64,000 bases of DNA from DATFVJ01 sp963712955 (GTDB taxonomy: Bacteria > Actinomycetota > Actinomycetes > Streptosporangiales > Streptosporangiaceae), in assembly GCA_963712955.1 (NCBI GenBank), contig CAVQKF010000006.1, forward strand, positions 248,001 to 312,000, read 5' to 3'. Made by a program: the position numbers and the translations under genes. Numbering within the stretch: the stretch's first letter is position 1; each line of letters starts with the position of its first letter. The notes under the pieces are model-generated. The model was not told the DNA's origin. It made no database searches and saw only the letters and a list, made by a program, of their open reading frames with translations. Positions 52,093 through 60,952 of this stretch are shown in pieces.

Positions 52093-54862
52093 CTACCGCA
52101 GCCGTAGCTGGACGGTGTGGATGGCGTTGCCGCCGTAGCCGAGGCGGTTCCAGTCCGGCTGCTCCGGTTGGGTACGGCCGGCCAGGTCAGTGGCGCGCGC
52201 CCGGACCGTGGTTGGGCCAGGCTCATCGAGGTGCGTCAACAACTCCCACCACTGCCAGCCGTTGCGCTGGCAGTCACCGACAAGCCGGGCCTGCTGCCAT
52301 GGGCCGTCGCCGACGCGGATGTCGACACCCGCGATCGGCGCGGCCCCCGACCACGCCACACCGCGGATGACGGGCTCGCCGACGGTGACCTCCTCGGCGC
52401 CGGTCGGCTCGGTGATGATTGACCGGACCTGTTGCAGGCGAACCGGTTCGCGCACCGTCGTCCCGTCGCGATCCCATTCGTAGACGTATTGGTCGGTTTG
52501 GAAGAATCCCTCGAACGGCGAACCGATCACCTCGATGTCGGTGAGCCACTTGACCGACGCAACCGCGTACCAGCCCGGGACGATCAGCCGCAGCGGGTAG
52601 CCGTGTTCGATGGGCAGGGGCTCACCGTTCATTGCGTAGGCGAGCAGCGCCTCCGAGCCACGGGCGTCGCCGATTGACAGGCTGCGTTCGAAGCGAACGG
52701 GCTCCGATGATCCTTCGAGAGAGCCGGGCGTGCCGGCGTCGGCGCCCCGGAAGATGACCTGGCAGGCGCCGGGCGCCGGGCTGGCGCGGTTCAGCACGTC
52801 CGCGAGCGGCACACCGGTCCACTCGGCGGTGCTCACCGCGCCGAGGTTCCATGGCTCACCTTCGACCGGTGGCTGGAACATCGAGCGTCCGTTGCCGGCG
52901 CACTCGAGGGTGGCGACCAGGGTATGGGAGCGCATGTTCTGAAGGTCGCGCAGGCTGAGCCGCAGCGGGCCCTCGACGAGACCGCTGATGACCAGGCGCC
53001 AGGTGGCCGCGTCGAGGGTCGGGGTGTCGAAGTGGTTGCGGATGTAGAAGCGGGCGTTGGGCATCACCACGCCGCCGATGAGCGCGGGGATCGACGTCTC
53101 GCAGTTGAGCGGATCGGCGCGGTGCACGACAAGGCCCGCGTCGCGCGCGGTCACGACCGGCAAACCCGCGGCCGCCCAGGCGCACATGCCTCCGGCCAGA
53201 TTCACCGCGTCGAACCCCGACGCGCGCAGCGACTCGGTGACCGCCGCCGAGCGGCCACCGGAGCGGCAGATCACGACGATCCGGCGGTCGCGGGGCAGTT
53301 CGGCTTGGCGCTTGCGCAGCTGACCCATCGGTACCAGCACGGCATCAGGGGCGTGTTCGGCCTGCCACTCGCCGGGTTCGCGCACGTCCAGAAGCAGGGC
53401 GCCCGCATCGACGAGCGCCTTGCCGGCGCGGGCGCTGGCCTGCGGGGCCGAGCCGGCCTGCTCGGCTGTGCCGGGGGTCGTGATCGGCAACCCGGCGGCT
53501 TCCCACGCCGCGTAGCCGCCCAGCACGTCGGACACGTCGGCGAAACCGGCGCCAGCAAGGACGCTCGCCGCGACCTGCGAGCGGTACCCGCTCGCGCAGT
53601 ACACCACGACGGGGGCGCCAGCATCCAGCGCGGCGAGCGAGTCCGCGAGCACCGTCAGCGGGATCTCGCGAGCGCTGGGCAGAGCGCCGGCGGCGGTCTC
53701 GCCAGGGCTGCGCACGTCGATGAGCTGCAGGCCAGGATCTAGCCCGCGCAACTCGGCCAGCTGCTCGATCGTGAGCCGCGAGCTCGTCTCGACGAGCTCG
53801 GGCCGGTCGGCCAACACCGCCGCAGGGTCGCTGAGCTGCCCCACCACCCGGTCGTAGCCGACACGCGCCAGCCGGATCTTCGCCTCGAGCGCCACGGCCG
53901 GATCGCCGGCCAGCACGACATCGCGCTCGGGCGACAGCACCTCGCCAGACCACTCCGCGAACCGGCCGTGCAGCCCGACGTTCACAGCGCCACGGAAATG
54001 CCCCGCGGCGAAGTCGGCCGGCTCGCGCGCGTCGAGCACAACCGCTCCCGCGTCCCGGTGCGCCAGCACCTCGTCGATGTCGAGCAACCGGGGTGCGTCC
54101 TCGTCGAGCAGAGGACGGCTTTCGCGGTTTCGCTGCGCGGCGAACTCGAAGTAGCGCGGACGGACAGGCTGCTCCTTGGTGACCGCGGCGACAAATTCGT
54201 CCTCCCCCATGGGCTGCAGCGCATAGTTCACGCGCCGTTGCTCGCCCAGTGTCGAACTCGTCTCGGCCGAGAGCTGCTTGCCGCAGGACGAACCCGCGGC
54301 ATGAGCCGGGAAGATCCGCGTCGCGTCGGGCAACCGCAGCAGTTTGTCCCGGAGCGAGCGGTACAGGTGCCGGGCCAGCGCGGCGGCAGACAGGCTCCGC
54401 GCCGGCCGACGCCAAAAGGTCGGGCCGACCGACGTCACCGACGAACAGGGTGTCGCCCGTGAGCACCCCGTAGGGCACGTCGTCGTCCGGATGCTCGTAA
54501 ACGACGATGCAGACCGACTCCGGGGTGTGGCCCGGCGTGGCAAGGACCTCAAGCGTGACCTCGCCCAGCGAGAGCCGTTGACCGTCGCGCACGGCATCGA
54601 TCGGGAACTCGACGTCGGCGCCCTCGCCGTAGGAGATAACGGCACCTGCCTCGGCGGCGAGCTCAAGGTGACCGCTGAGAAAGTCGGCGTGCACATGCGT
54701 CTCGATAACCCGCTCGATGGCCAGCCCCCAGGCGGCCGCCTCGTCGAGGTACACACCGATGTCCCGGCGAGGGTCGACGACGACGGCCCGCCCGGTCGTC
54801 TCGTCGCCGACCAGGTACGAGGCATGCGAGAGGCATGCAAGGTAGTGCTGCGTGAAGATCAT
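52093..54862 (-). CDS. persulfide dioxygenase - triple rhodanese - sulfite oxidase fusion (one frameshift as given)
   Basis: A polypeptide of about 923 residues. MBL domain (1-250): ERVIETHVHADFLSGHLELA, VLATPGHTPESVCIVV and VLTGDTLFVGDVGRPDLLAS, then LPDATRIFPAHAAGSSCGKQ, as in ETHE1/CstB persulfide dioxygenases. Rhodanese 1 (about 262-355, VVLDAREPADFAAGHFRGAV) has no Cys (VVLAGDPAV). Rhodanese 2 has VVYCASGYRS (Cys about 422). Rhodanese 3 has VVICRSGGRS (Cys about 532). Residues about 580-923 are a sulfite oxidase: HRADPLNCETSIPALIGGVV, TLVATLECAGNGRSMF (molybdenum-ligand Cys about 654), HGYPLRLIVPGWYAVASVKW, and a dimerisation domain. One indel near 54410 splits residue about 150; the following 774 codons are unbroken. 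Predicted chemistry: persulfide to sulfite to sulfate, with rhodanese transfer between. Electron acceptor unknown. Confidence 0.75.
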
Positions 54863-54967
54863 CGTCCGACCGCCCGAAGGTGTGGACCGGCCAGGTCATC
54901 GCGGTCCATATCGTCCCCCCAAACTCACACTGTCCGTAGCGCCTCCCGCCGGCGCCATCAGCGTGGA

Positions 54968-55010
54968 AGAGTTTCCGATAAAATTAATTGGTATAGTAGA
55001 TAAATTCCTG
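54968..55010. promoter_or_regulatory. AT-rich island upstream of the sulfur fusion gene
   Basis: About 40 bp of mostly A/T in a 70% GC region, 110 bp upstream of the fusion gene. Its minus strand reads ATTAATTTTATCGGAAA (54988-54972). This agrees at 13 of 17 positions with ATTAAATTGGTCGGAAA at 58682-58698. It may be a promoter/operator bound by a sulfur-responsive repressor (Rrf2- or CsoR-type factors are plausible), but this is only inferred. Confidence 0.35.
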
Positions 55011-55088
55011 GTTCAGGGCCAACGCTGCAGATCGCCCCGGCTGGCCCGGTGGTGGTTCGTCGCCGGGAAAGCCCCGCGGGCCTGCCCG

Positions 55089-56523
55089 TCAGGGCGGGTA
55101 GCAGTAGGAGTCGCTGGAGGCGTCGCCGCCCTGGAGGCGGATCTGGTGCGCCCGGCGGCCGCGGAACGCCTCGTCCTGCAGGAAGAACCGCTCGTCGAAG
55201 GTGATCCCGCCGCCGTCGCGGGCATCGAGCTTGACCATCCAGGCGCCGACACCGCCGGGGTAGAACTGGTCGTCCCAGGCGCCGTACAGCGAGTTGGTGA
55301 AGTAGACACTCTTGCTGTCACGGCTGATCTCGACCATCTGCGGCCCGCCGCTGAGCGGCTGGCCCGGCTGGGCGGGGTGCGGTGTTCGGCCGGTGATGCC
55401 GCCGATCCGCACCGCCGGCCTGGCGCGGGTGGAACGGGTCGGACACGTCATACTGCTTGAGCTCGCCGGTGCCCCAGCATGAGACGTACAGGAAGCGGTC
55501 GTCCACCGACAGGTTGATGTCGGTGACGAGCGGCGGCACGGCGCCGAACCCCTGGAGCAGCGGCGGCAGGGTCTCCGCAGGCGCAGGTTCCGCGGGGATG
55601 GAGATGACCTTGGTGGCGGCCCACTGGTCCCCATCTTCGTGCCACAGCCAGATTGATGCCGACAGGTCCTCGACGCTGACGACCACGCCAACGAAGCCGT
55701 ACTTCTTTGTCGGGTCGTGTGCGGGCCGCAACTCCAGGACCATCTGGTGCTCATCGCCGAGGTCGATCGTCTGGACGTTGCTGCGGGTTTTCATGTCCCA
55801 GAAATGCAGCCGGTGACCGTACTTGCGGCCGAGCAGCAGCTCGGGCACGATCCCGTCCTCGATCATGGACGGGGTAGCCCACTCCGACGTGATGAGGACG
55901 TCGTGGTTGATGTGCCACCAGAAGTCATAGGCGAGGTACTGGCCGCCGCGGTCGGCCTCCCACGCGCCGAGCACTTCGAACGTGTTGTGATCGAGCAGCG
56001 CGATGCCGCCCGGTCCCTCCTCGCCGTCAGCGCCCAGGCAGGAGATGAACAGCGCGCCGGGCCCGCAGTGCACGGTGTGCGGGCGTGAATAGCCCGCGTG
56101 CTTGCCGAGTTCCTCTGGGCCCAGGACCTGCACGATCCGGGGCGCGACAGGGTCGTCCTTGGTGTCGAGCACATGGATGCGTGATGACCGTATCCCGGGA
56201 ACGATCAGGTAACGCCGGTCGCCATGGTCGTGTCCCCCGCCCGGGCAGAGCGCGCTCGAGCAGGCGTTCCAGCCGAAGTGGTGGCACTCGTCACCGAGGC
56301 TTGTCAGCTCGGTGAAACCCACCACCGAGCTGTAGCCATCCGACTGCGGGTCGACATCGACGACCGCGATCGCGTCCGGCGCGCTGGCGGGACGCGAGAA
56401 CGCGGCGACGTAGGCGAGCTTTTCCGGCCGCGCCGCCGCGGCGTCCCGCGGTGAGCGGTAGAAGGTCGGGTCCTGGTGATGCCCGTGCTCATGGTGCCCG
56501 GCTGTCATGGCGATATCCTTCAC
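55089..56523 (-). CDS. SBP56-family methanethiol oxidase (selenium-binding protein), one frameshift as given
   Basis: A beta-propeller enzyme of about 475 residues. It starts MKDIAMTAGHHEHGHHQDPT (His-rich N-terminus) and contains TSLGDECHHFGWNACSSALC, RRYLIVPGIRSSRIHVLDTK, YSRPHTVHCGPGALFISCLG, INHDVLITSEWATPSMIEDG, YGFVGVVVSVEDLSASIWLW and FLYVSCWGTGELKQYDVSDP. After one indel near 55425 it continues GGPQMVEISRDSKSVYFTNS, LYGAWDDQFYPGGVGAWMVK, VRLQGGDASSDSYCYP-type tail and stop at 55089. SBP56 enzymes convert methanethiol, O2 and water to formaldehyde, H2S and H2O2, using copper and conserved His. It lies 227 bp upstream of the persulfide/sulfite fusion on the same strand. Confidence 0.8.
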
Positions 56524-56750
56524 AGTCGACCTGTAAAGCAGGAAATTCTAGCCTGACCCCAGGTAAGCGCGGCATTCAGGCCGCGAACCGGTGGTCAGGT
56601 CACCCGGCAGCTCGCGCTATCCCCGTGGTCAGGATCGATATGCAGCCGCCCGGCCAGCACCGCAGTGGCGGTTGCCATGGCGGCAGTCTGCGTGATGTTG
56701 GAAACACTGTCAACGTCGGACGAATAGAAGGGCGCCCGCCGTCCGCGGTC

Positions 56751-57944
56751 CTACGGAGTGCCGCCACCGCCGACGTGGCGGGCGGCGTGGTTCGCCTTGC
56801 GAGCCGCGCTGTCCCACAGGCCGTCGCGCATCTCCCGTACCAGGCTGTCCACGACCGCCCTGAGGTCGCCGCCCGCCCGGGCGGCCACCGCCCGCTGCCG
56901 CTGGTAGCTCGCTCCGGCGGCCATAAGGTCGGACACCGACGCGAGTTCGGCCGAGCACCCTAGCCGCGCCGCCACCGGCTCGAGCGTGTTGAGCAGGTCG
57001 TGGAGGTCGTCGGTGACGAGCCGCTCGCGGTTCTCCGCGTCGAGGATGACCTCCGCGTCCAGCCCGTACCGGGCCGCACGCCACTTGTTTTCCTGCACAT
57101 GCCATGGCGGCAGCGTCGGCAGCGCCTCGCCGGCTTCCAGCCGGCGGTCGAGGTCCACGACCAGGCAGTGGGTCAGCGCGGCGATGGCGGCCACCTCGTC
57201 GAGCGTCGGCAGCCCGTCGCAGATGCGGACCTCGATGGTGCCCAGTGCCGGAGAGGGGCGGATGTCCCAGCGGATCTCCTTGAACTCGCTGATCACGCCG
57301 GTCGCGAGCATGTCGCCCACGTACGCCTCGAATTGCGGCCAGGTGCCGAACTGGAACGGCAGCCCGGCCGTCGGCAACTGCTGGAACATCAGGGCCCGGT
57401 TGCTGGCGTACCCGGTGTCGGCCCCGCCCCAGAACGGCGAGGACGCCGACAGCGCCTGCAGGTGCGGGAACCAGCGCAGCAGCGCATTGAGGATCGGCAG
57501 CACCTTACCGACCGAGTCCACGCCCACATGCACGTGCACGCCGAAGATGAGCATGTGCCGCCCCCACCACTGGGTGCGCTCGATGAGCGTGGTGTACCGG
57601 TCGCCCTCGCTGACCTCCTGGTCATACCAGCGGGCGAACGGGTGCGTGCCGGCGCTGAAGATCTCCAGTCCGCGGTGCCGGGCGACCCGCCGAACGACAT
57701 CGCGGCTCTCGCGCAGGTCGTCGACCGCCTGCGGCACGGACTCGCAGATCCCGGTGACCAGTTCGACAGTGTTGCGCAGCAACTCCCGGTGCAGTCGCGA
57801 CTCGCCCTCCGATACCCGGCCCCGCGCCTCCTCGACGACCTCCGCCGCCGCGGAGACGAGGTCACCGGTGCGGGCGTCGACGAGGCCGAGCTCCCATTCG
57901 ACGCCGAGCGTCGGCCGGCGGGAGGGCCGGAAGTCCACCACCAT
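56751..57944 (-). CDS. YbdK-type carboxylate-amine ligase (glutamate-cysteine ligase 2 family)
   Basis: A 397-residue GCS2 protein: RPTLGVEWELGLVDARTGDL (G-V-E-W-E-L nucleotide/metal site), RDVVRRVARHRGLEIFSAGT, HPFARWYDQEVSEGDRY, RHMLIFGVHVHVGVDSVGKV (H-V-H-V), LSASSPFWGGADTGYASNRA, LGTIEVRICDGLPTLDEVAA. Family members ligate Glu (or another acidic substrate) to an amine such as Cys through an acyl phosphate. In actinomycetes the set includes EgtA. Intact. Its 5' end directly follows a carbonic-anhydrase remnant. With a second paralogue 3 kb away it suggests thiol metabolism linked to the sulfur genes. Confidence 0.85.
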   Translation of the reverse strand: MVVDFRPSRRPTLGVEWELGLVDARTGDLVSAAAEVVEEARGRVSEGESRLHRELLRNTVELVTGICESVPQAVDDLRESRDVVRRVARHRGLEIFSAGTHPFARWYDQEVSEGDRYTTLIERTQWWGRHMLIFGVHVHVGVDSVGKVLPILNALLRWFPHLQALSASSPFWGGADTGYASNRALMFQQLPTAGLPFQFGTWPQFEAYVGDMLATGVISEFKEIRWDIRPSPALGTIEVRICDGLPTLDEVAAIAALTHCLVVDLDRRLEAGEALPTLPPWHVQENKWRAARYGLDAEVILDAENRERLVTDDLHDLLNTLEPVAARLGCSAELASVSDLMAAGASYQRQRAVAARAGGDLRAVVDSLVREMRDGLWDSAARKANHAARHVGGGGTP

Positions 57945-57949
57945 GCCGG

Positions 57950-58054
57950 TCAGATGCTCCTGCCGGCCGGGGACCTGCTTTGCCGGCGGTAGCGGGCCGG
58001 ACAGCGACGCGGCGTAACGTTCGCCGGGACCAGCAGCTCATCGGCGACGGACAT
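57950..58054 (-). pseudogene. beta-carbonic anhydrase N-terminal remnant
   Basis: MSVADELLVPA followed, after a one-base shift, by ERYAASLSGPLPPAKQV, then PGRQEHLTG leading into the YbdK start. This matches the first 30 residues of actinomycete beta-carbonic anhydrases (D-E-L-L, R-Y-A-A-S, P-P-A-K-x-V-A-V-V). The zinc-binding part is absent. It looks like a deletion joint that placed the YbdK gene behind a foreign start region. Confidence 0.4.
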
Positions 58055-58074
58055 GACGGTCTCCCTTTCAGGCG

Positions 58075-58320
58075 GGGACAAGGGCGGCGAGGGTGGGGCG
58101 GGCAGGCGGCGCGCCAAGCGCGGTAGCCGCGACGAGGCCGGTGACGCGCGTGACGCCGAGGGCCTGCAGCGCCGCGGCCGCGAGGCTGGACGGGCAACCG
58201 CCGTTGCCGGCCACCACCACGTGGCCCGGCGTCGGCTCACCACAGGTCCCGATCGCGGCGGCGCGTTACAGGAGTTCCGTGTGAGCCGAGGTCGATCAGC
58301 GGCAGTCGGCACCGGGCCGA
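58075..58320 (-). pseudogene. rhodanese-like fragment
   Basis: A minus-strand frame reads HVVVAGNGGCPSSLAAAALQ then ALGVTRVTGLVAATALGAPP, the active-site loop and following helices of an actinomycete rhodanese-like domain (usual V-C-x-x-G-Y-S-S-S-L-A-A), with altered loop residues. The N-terminal half appears only as LIDLGSHGTP in another frame. Non-functional. Confidence 0.35.
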
Positions 58321-58551
58321 CGTCGCTCGCAGCCCGCGCCCGCAAAGCCTCACCACGAACGTAACGATTCCATAGCATACAGGCCGGATTGGTCGAACTC
58401 TCGGCGACTGAGCGATGGTCCAGGGGCTGGAATAATCTGAAGGGACCTCAGGGAACTCTGAGGATATTGCTCCGGTGGCAACAGCGGCGCCGCGCCCGTG
58501 CGCCTACCTGACGGACCCCGCCGCGCCCGCCACCAGGAGCTCGCCGTCGGT

Positions 58552-58647
58552 TACTGCGCCAGCCGCATCGAAAAGGGCCGCAAGACCGGCCTCATCCGCC
58601 AGCTCCGGGCCCTCGGTTACGAGGTCACCCTCGCCCCCGCTGCCTAA
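58552..58647 (+). pseudogene. transposase-like C-terminal tail
   Basis: YCASRIEKGRKTGLIRQLRA followed by LGYEVTLAPAA and stop. The composition and end resemble the extreme C-terminus of several IS transposases, but I cannot assign a family from 31 residues. Confidence 0.3.
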
Positions 58648-58670
58648 CCATGGCAGGCGATTTCCGGCTC

Positions 58671-58705
58671 AGAGAATATCTATTAAATTGGTCGGAAAAA
58701 TTGAC
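58671..58705. promoter_or_regulatory. second AT-rich island with shared TCGGAAA motif
   Basis: GAGAATATCTATTAAATTGG continues with TCGGAAAAATTG. The 17-mer at 58682-58698 resembles the minus strand of 54972-54988 upstream of the sulfur fusion. The nearest downstream gene on the plus strand is the APC permease (59148), about 450 bp away. Confidence 0.3.
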
Positions 58706-59147
58706 TTTGTCCAGGCCCCGGTGTCACTCTGAAGAAGTGAATGCCAGTGCCTGCTCGCTCGCCGCCCGGCGTCACGTTGACCTGGGCCGGACGAAGAGCG
58801 CGCTGTGTCAGGCCGGCCGCTTTGCGGGTGAGTTCCCGCCGCAGCGCTGACGCTGAACTGCACTCCCGCACCTGCGCCACAGGCGCCGAGAGCACCGGGG
58901 TAGCCCGGCGGCGCGTGCAACCGCTGCGCAAGGCGTCGTCCTTCGAAGTCGCGACCAAGGGTGGTGCAGTGTCACAGCAATTGCCGGGCTCGGCCGCTGC
59001 CATCACTGAGTTTCGTCTGTCGGCAGCCGGGCCGGCGAACGCACCACCTGGGCGGCGGCGCCCGACGGGCCCGCCCCGCGCCTGGCCGCGGCCGGTTGAG
59101 GTGGCCGGCACCGATGAGCACCGGACAACGAGCGTGGGGAGCATGAG
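58706..59147. other. 440 bp without a supported gene
   Basis: Open frames run on both strands (58741-59151 plus, 58683-59189 minus), but neither shows a domain, start context or natural composition. A promoter for the permease probably lies here. Confidence 0.35.
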
Positions 59148-60647
59148 ATGACTACCAGCCGCGACGTCGGCAACCAGGGGCCGGGCCACTTGCCGGAGAT
59201 GGTGCCACTCCGTTAGTAAAGGGAAAGGAACTGGCGCGCCGGTCAGTGAGCGGCTTCGAGGTGTTCGGCCAGTCGCTGGCCGCGACCGGGCCGAGTATCT
59301 CGGTCGGGACCTTGGCCGTGGTCTACCTGACCGCCGGCCGGGGCACGATCTGGTCCTACGTCCTGGCGACCGCCGTCGCCGTGCTGGTGGGCTACAGCAT
59401 TGCCCAGTTCGCTCGCCGTACCGCGGCGGCCGGTTCGCTTTATACCTACACGGCGTCGGGCCTGGGCCGTGGCACCGCGTTCGCCGGCGGATGGGGCCTC
59501 ATCTTCGGCTACGTCATCATGGCGGCCGCCTGCCTGGCCGGCGCGGCGCTTTACTTCGGCGCCTTCCTGGCCAAGCTGGGGCTCAACGGCGAGAGCCGGC
59601 CGTGGCAGTTACTGCTGCTGGCGGTCTTCCTGGTGCCCACCGTGGCGATCCTCATCCGCGGGGTCCGCATCTCGACCCGGGTGGCGGTGACACTGGAGAT
59701 CATCTCGCTGGTGGCCATCGGCGTCCTGCTGATTCGCCCTGTTCGTGCACTACGGGGCCCGGATCGACACGGGCCAGTTCAAGGCCACCGGCGCCAGCAC
59801 CACCGGCATCGCGCTGGGCACCGTGGTGGCGGTGGGCGCCTTCGTCGGCTTCGAGAGCTCGTCCTCGCTCGGAATCGAAGCCCGTTCCCCGCACCGGGCC
59901 ATCCCACGGGCCGTCCTGTTCACCGTGCTGGCGGTCGGCGTGCTCTACATTGTCGCCGCCTACGGCGAGGTCCTGGGCTTCGGCTCGGCGGCCTCCCTGG
60001 CGAAGAGCAGCGCCCCGCTGAACCACCTCGCCGCCACCGCGGGCGTGGGCTGGCTCGCCTACTACCTCGACCTGGCCGTGACCATCTCGGTGGCGGCCTG
60101 CGCATCGGCATCGCTGAACGCCGCCGCCCGCGGCGTCTACAGCCTCGGCCGGGAGGACGTCCTGCCGGCCAACTTCGGCCGTTCTCATTCGAGATTCAAG
60201 ACGCCGCACGTCGCCATCTACGCCCTGGCGCCGGTGGTGGGCGCCGTGCCCTTCGTGATGGCGGCCTACGGCACCTCGCCGCTCCATACTCTCGGCTACC
60301 TCGCCACGGTTGCCACCTTCGGCTATCTGCTGGCCTACCTGCTGGTTTCGGTTGCCGCCCCCTTCTTCCTCGCCCGCCGCAAGGTGCTGACCCCGTTGCA
60401 GGTGACCGTCATGGTGCTGGCCACGGCGGCCATCGGCTACGTGCTCTACAAGACCCTCGTCCCGGTCCCGCCAGGCCCCTACAACACCTTCCCGTATATC
60501 TTCGCTGGCTGGATCGTGATCGGGCTGGCCTGGTACCTGGTACTCAAGGTGCGGGACCCGGCCCGCGCCGCGCGGCTCGGCACCCTCCAGGAACTGGAGA
60601 CGGCCGACCTCGAGAGCCGTATCGCCGCCGAGCTGACCACCTCCTGA
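59148..60647 (+). pseudogene. APC-family amino acid permease, frameshifted
   Basis: ATG at 59148 gives MTTSRDVGNQGPGHLPEMVP. A shift near 59212 leads to VKGKELARRSVSGFEVFGQS, LAATGPSISVGTLAVVYLTA, TAAAGSLYTYTASGLGRGTA and eight further helices. A second shift near 59735 leads to AVGAFVGFESSSSLGIEARS, RAIPRAVLFTVLAVGVLYIV, SASLNAAARGVYSLGREDVL, PANFGRSHSRFKTPHVAIYA. The result is a 12-helix APC transporter of about 500 residues with the typical G-F-E-S and S-R-x-x-x-x-M/L-x-R region. The substrate is probably an amino acid, polyamine or thiol-related compound. Only two indels in otherwise perfect text, so sequencing error is quite possible. Confidence 0.7.
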
Positions 60648-60667
60648 GACAGAAAGCAGCCCACGTC

Positions 60668-60952
60668 ATGACATCAGCGCTCTCACCCGCTGCCCCCGGC
60701 CCGGCCCTTGCGGGCCGGCGGCAGATCGCCTCGGCCGTCGGCGACCGGTCATTGTCCGAGATCGAAGTGAACGTCCCGCTCTGGCGGGAACGGGACGACG
60801 AGCCGGGGCCTTCGCGCCCGACGCCGGGGCGGAGAACCCGCTGCCGGTCAGCTGGGCGGCGTGCGGGCGATTGCCTCGCGGACCACGTCCAGGACCTGGT
60901 TGGCCCGCCGGTATGCCCGGCGCTGGAGCCGGGCGCCGTTCCCCCTGGCTAA
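60668..60952 (+). CDS. short ORF behind the permease, probably truncated
   Basis: MTSALSPAAPGPALAGRRQI, ASAVGDRSLSEIEVNVPLWR, ERDDEPG is a natural-looking N-terminus 20 bp after the permease stop. Beyond about 60800 the frame becomes antisense to the convergent YbdK gene. It is likely the start of an operon partner that was cut off. Family unknown. Confidence 0.3.
   Translation: MTSALSPAAPGPALAGRRQIASAVGDRSLSEIEVNVPLWRERDDEPGPSRPTPGRRTRCRSAGRRAGDCLADHVQDLVGPPVCPALEPGAVPPG

Noticed and set aside
59400..60021. Plus-strand frames overlapping the permease in other registers
   Set aside because: They are shadows of the permease; only the frames with hydrophobic helices and family motifs were kept.
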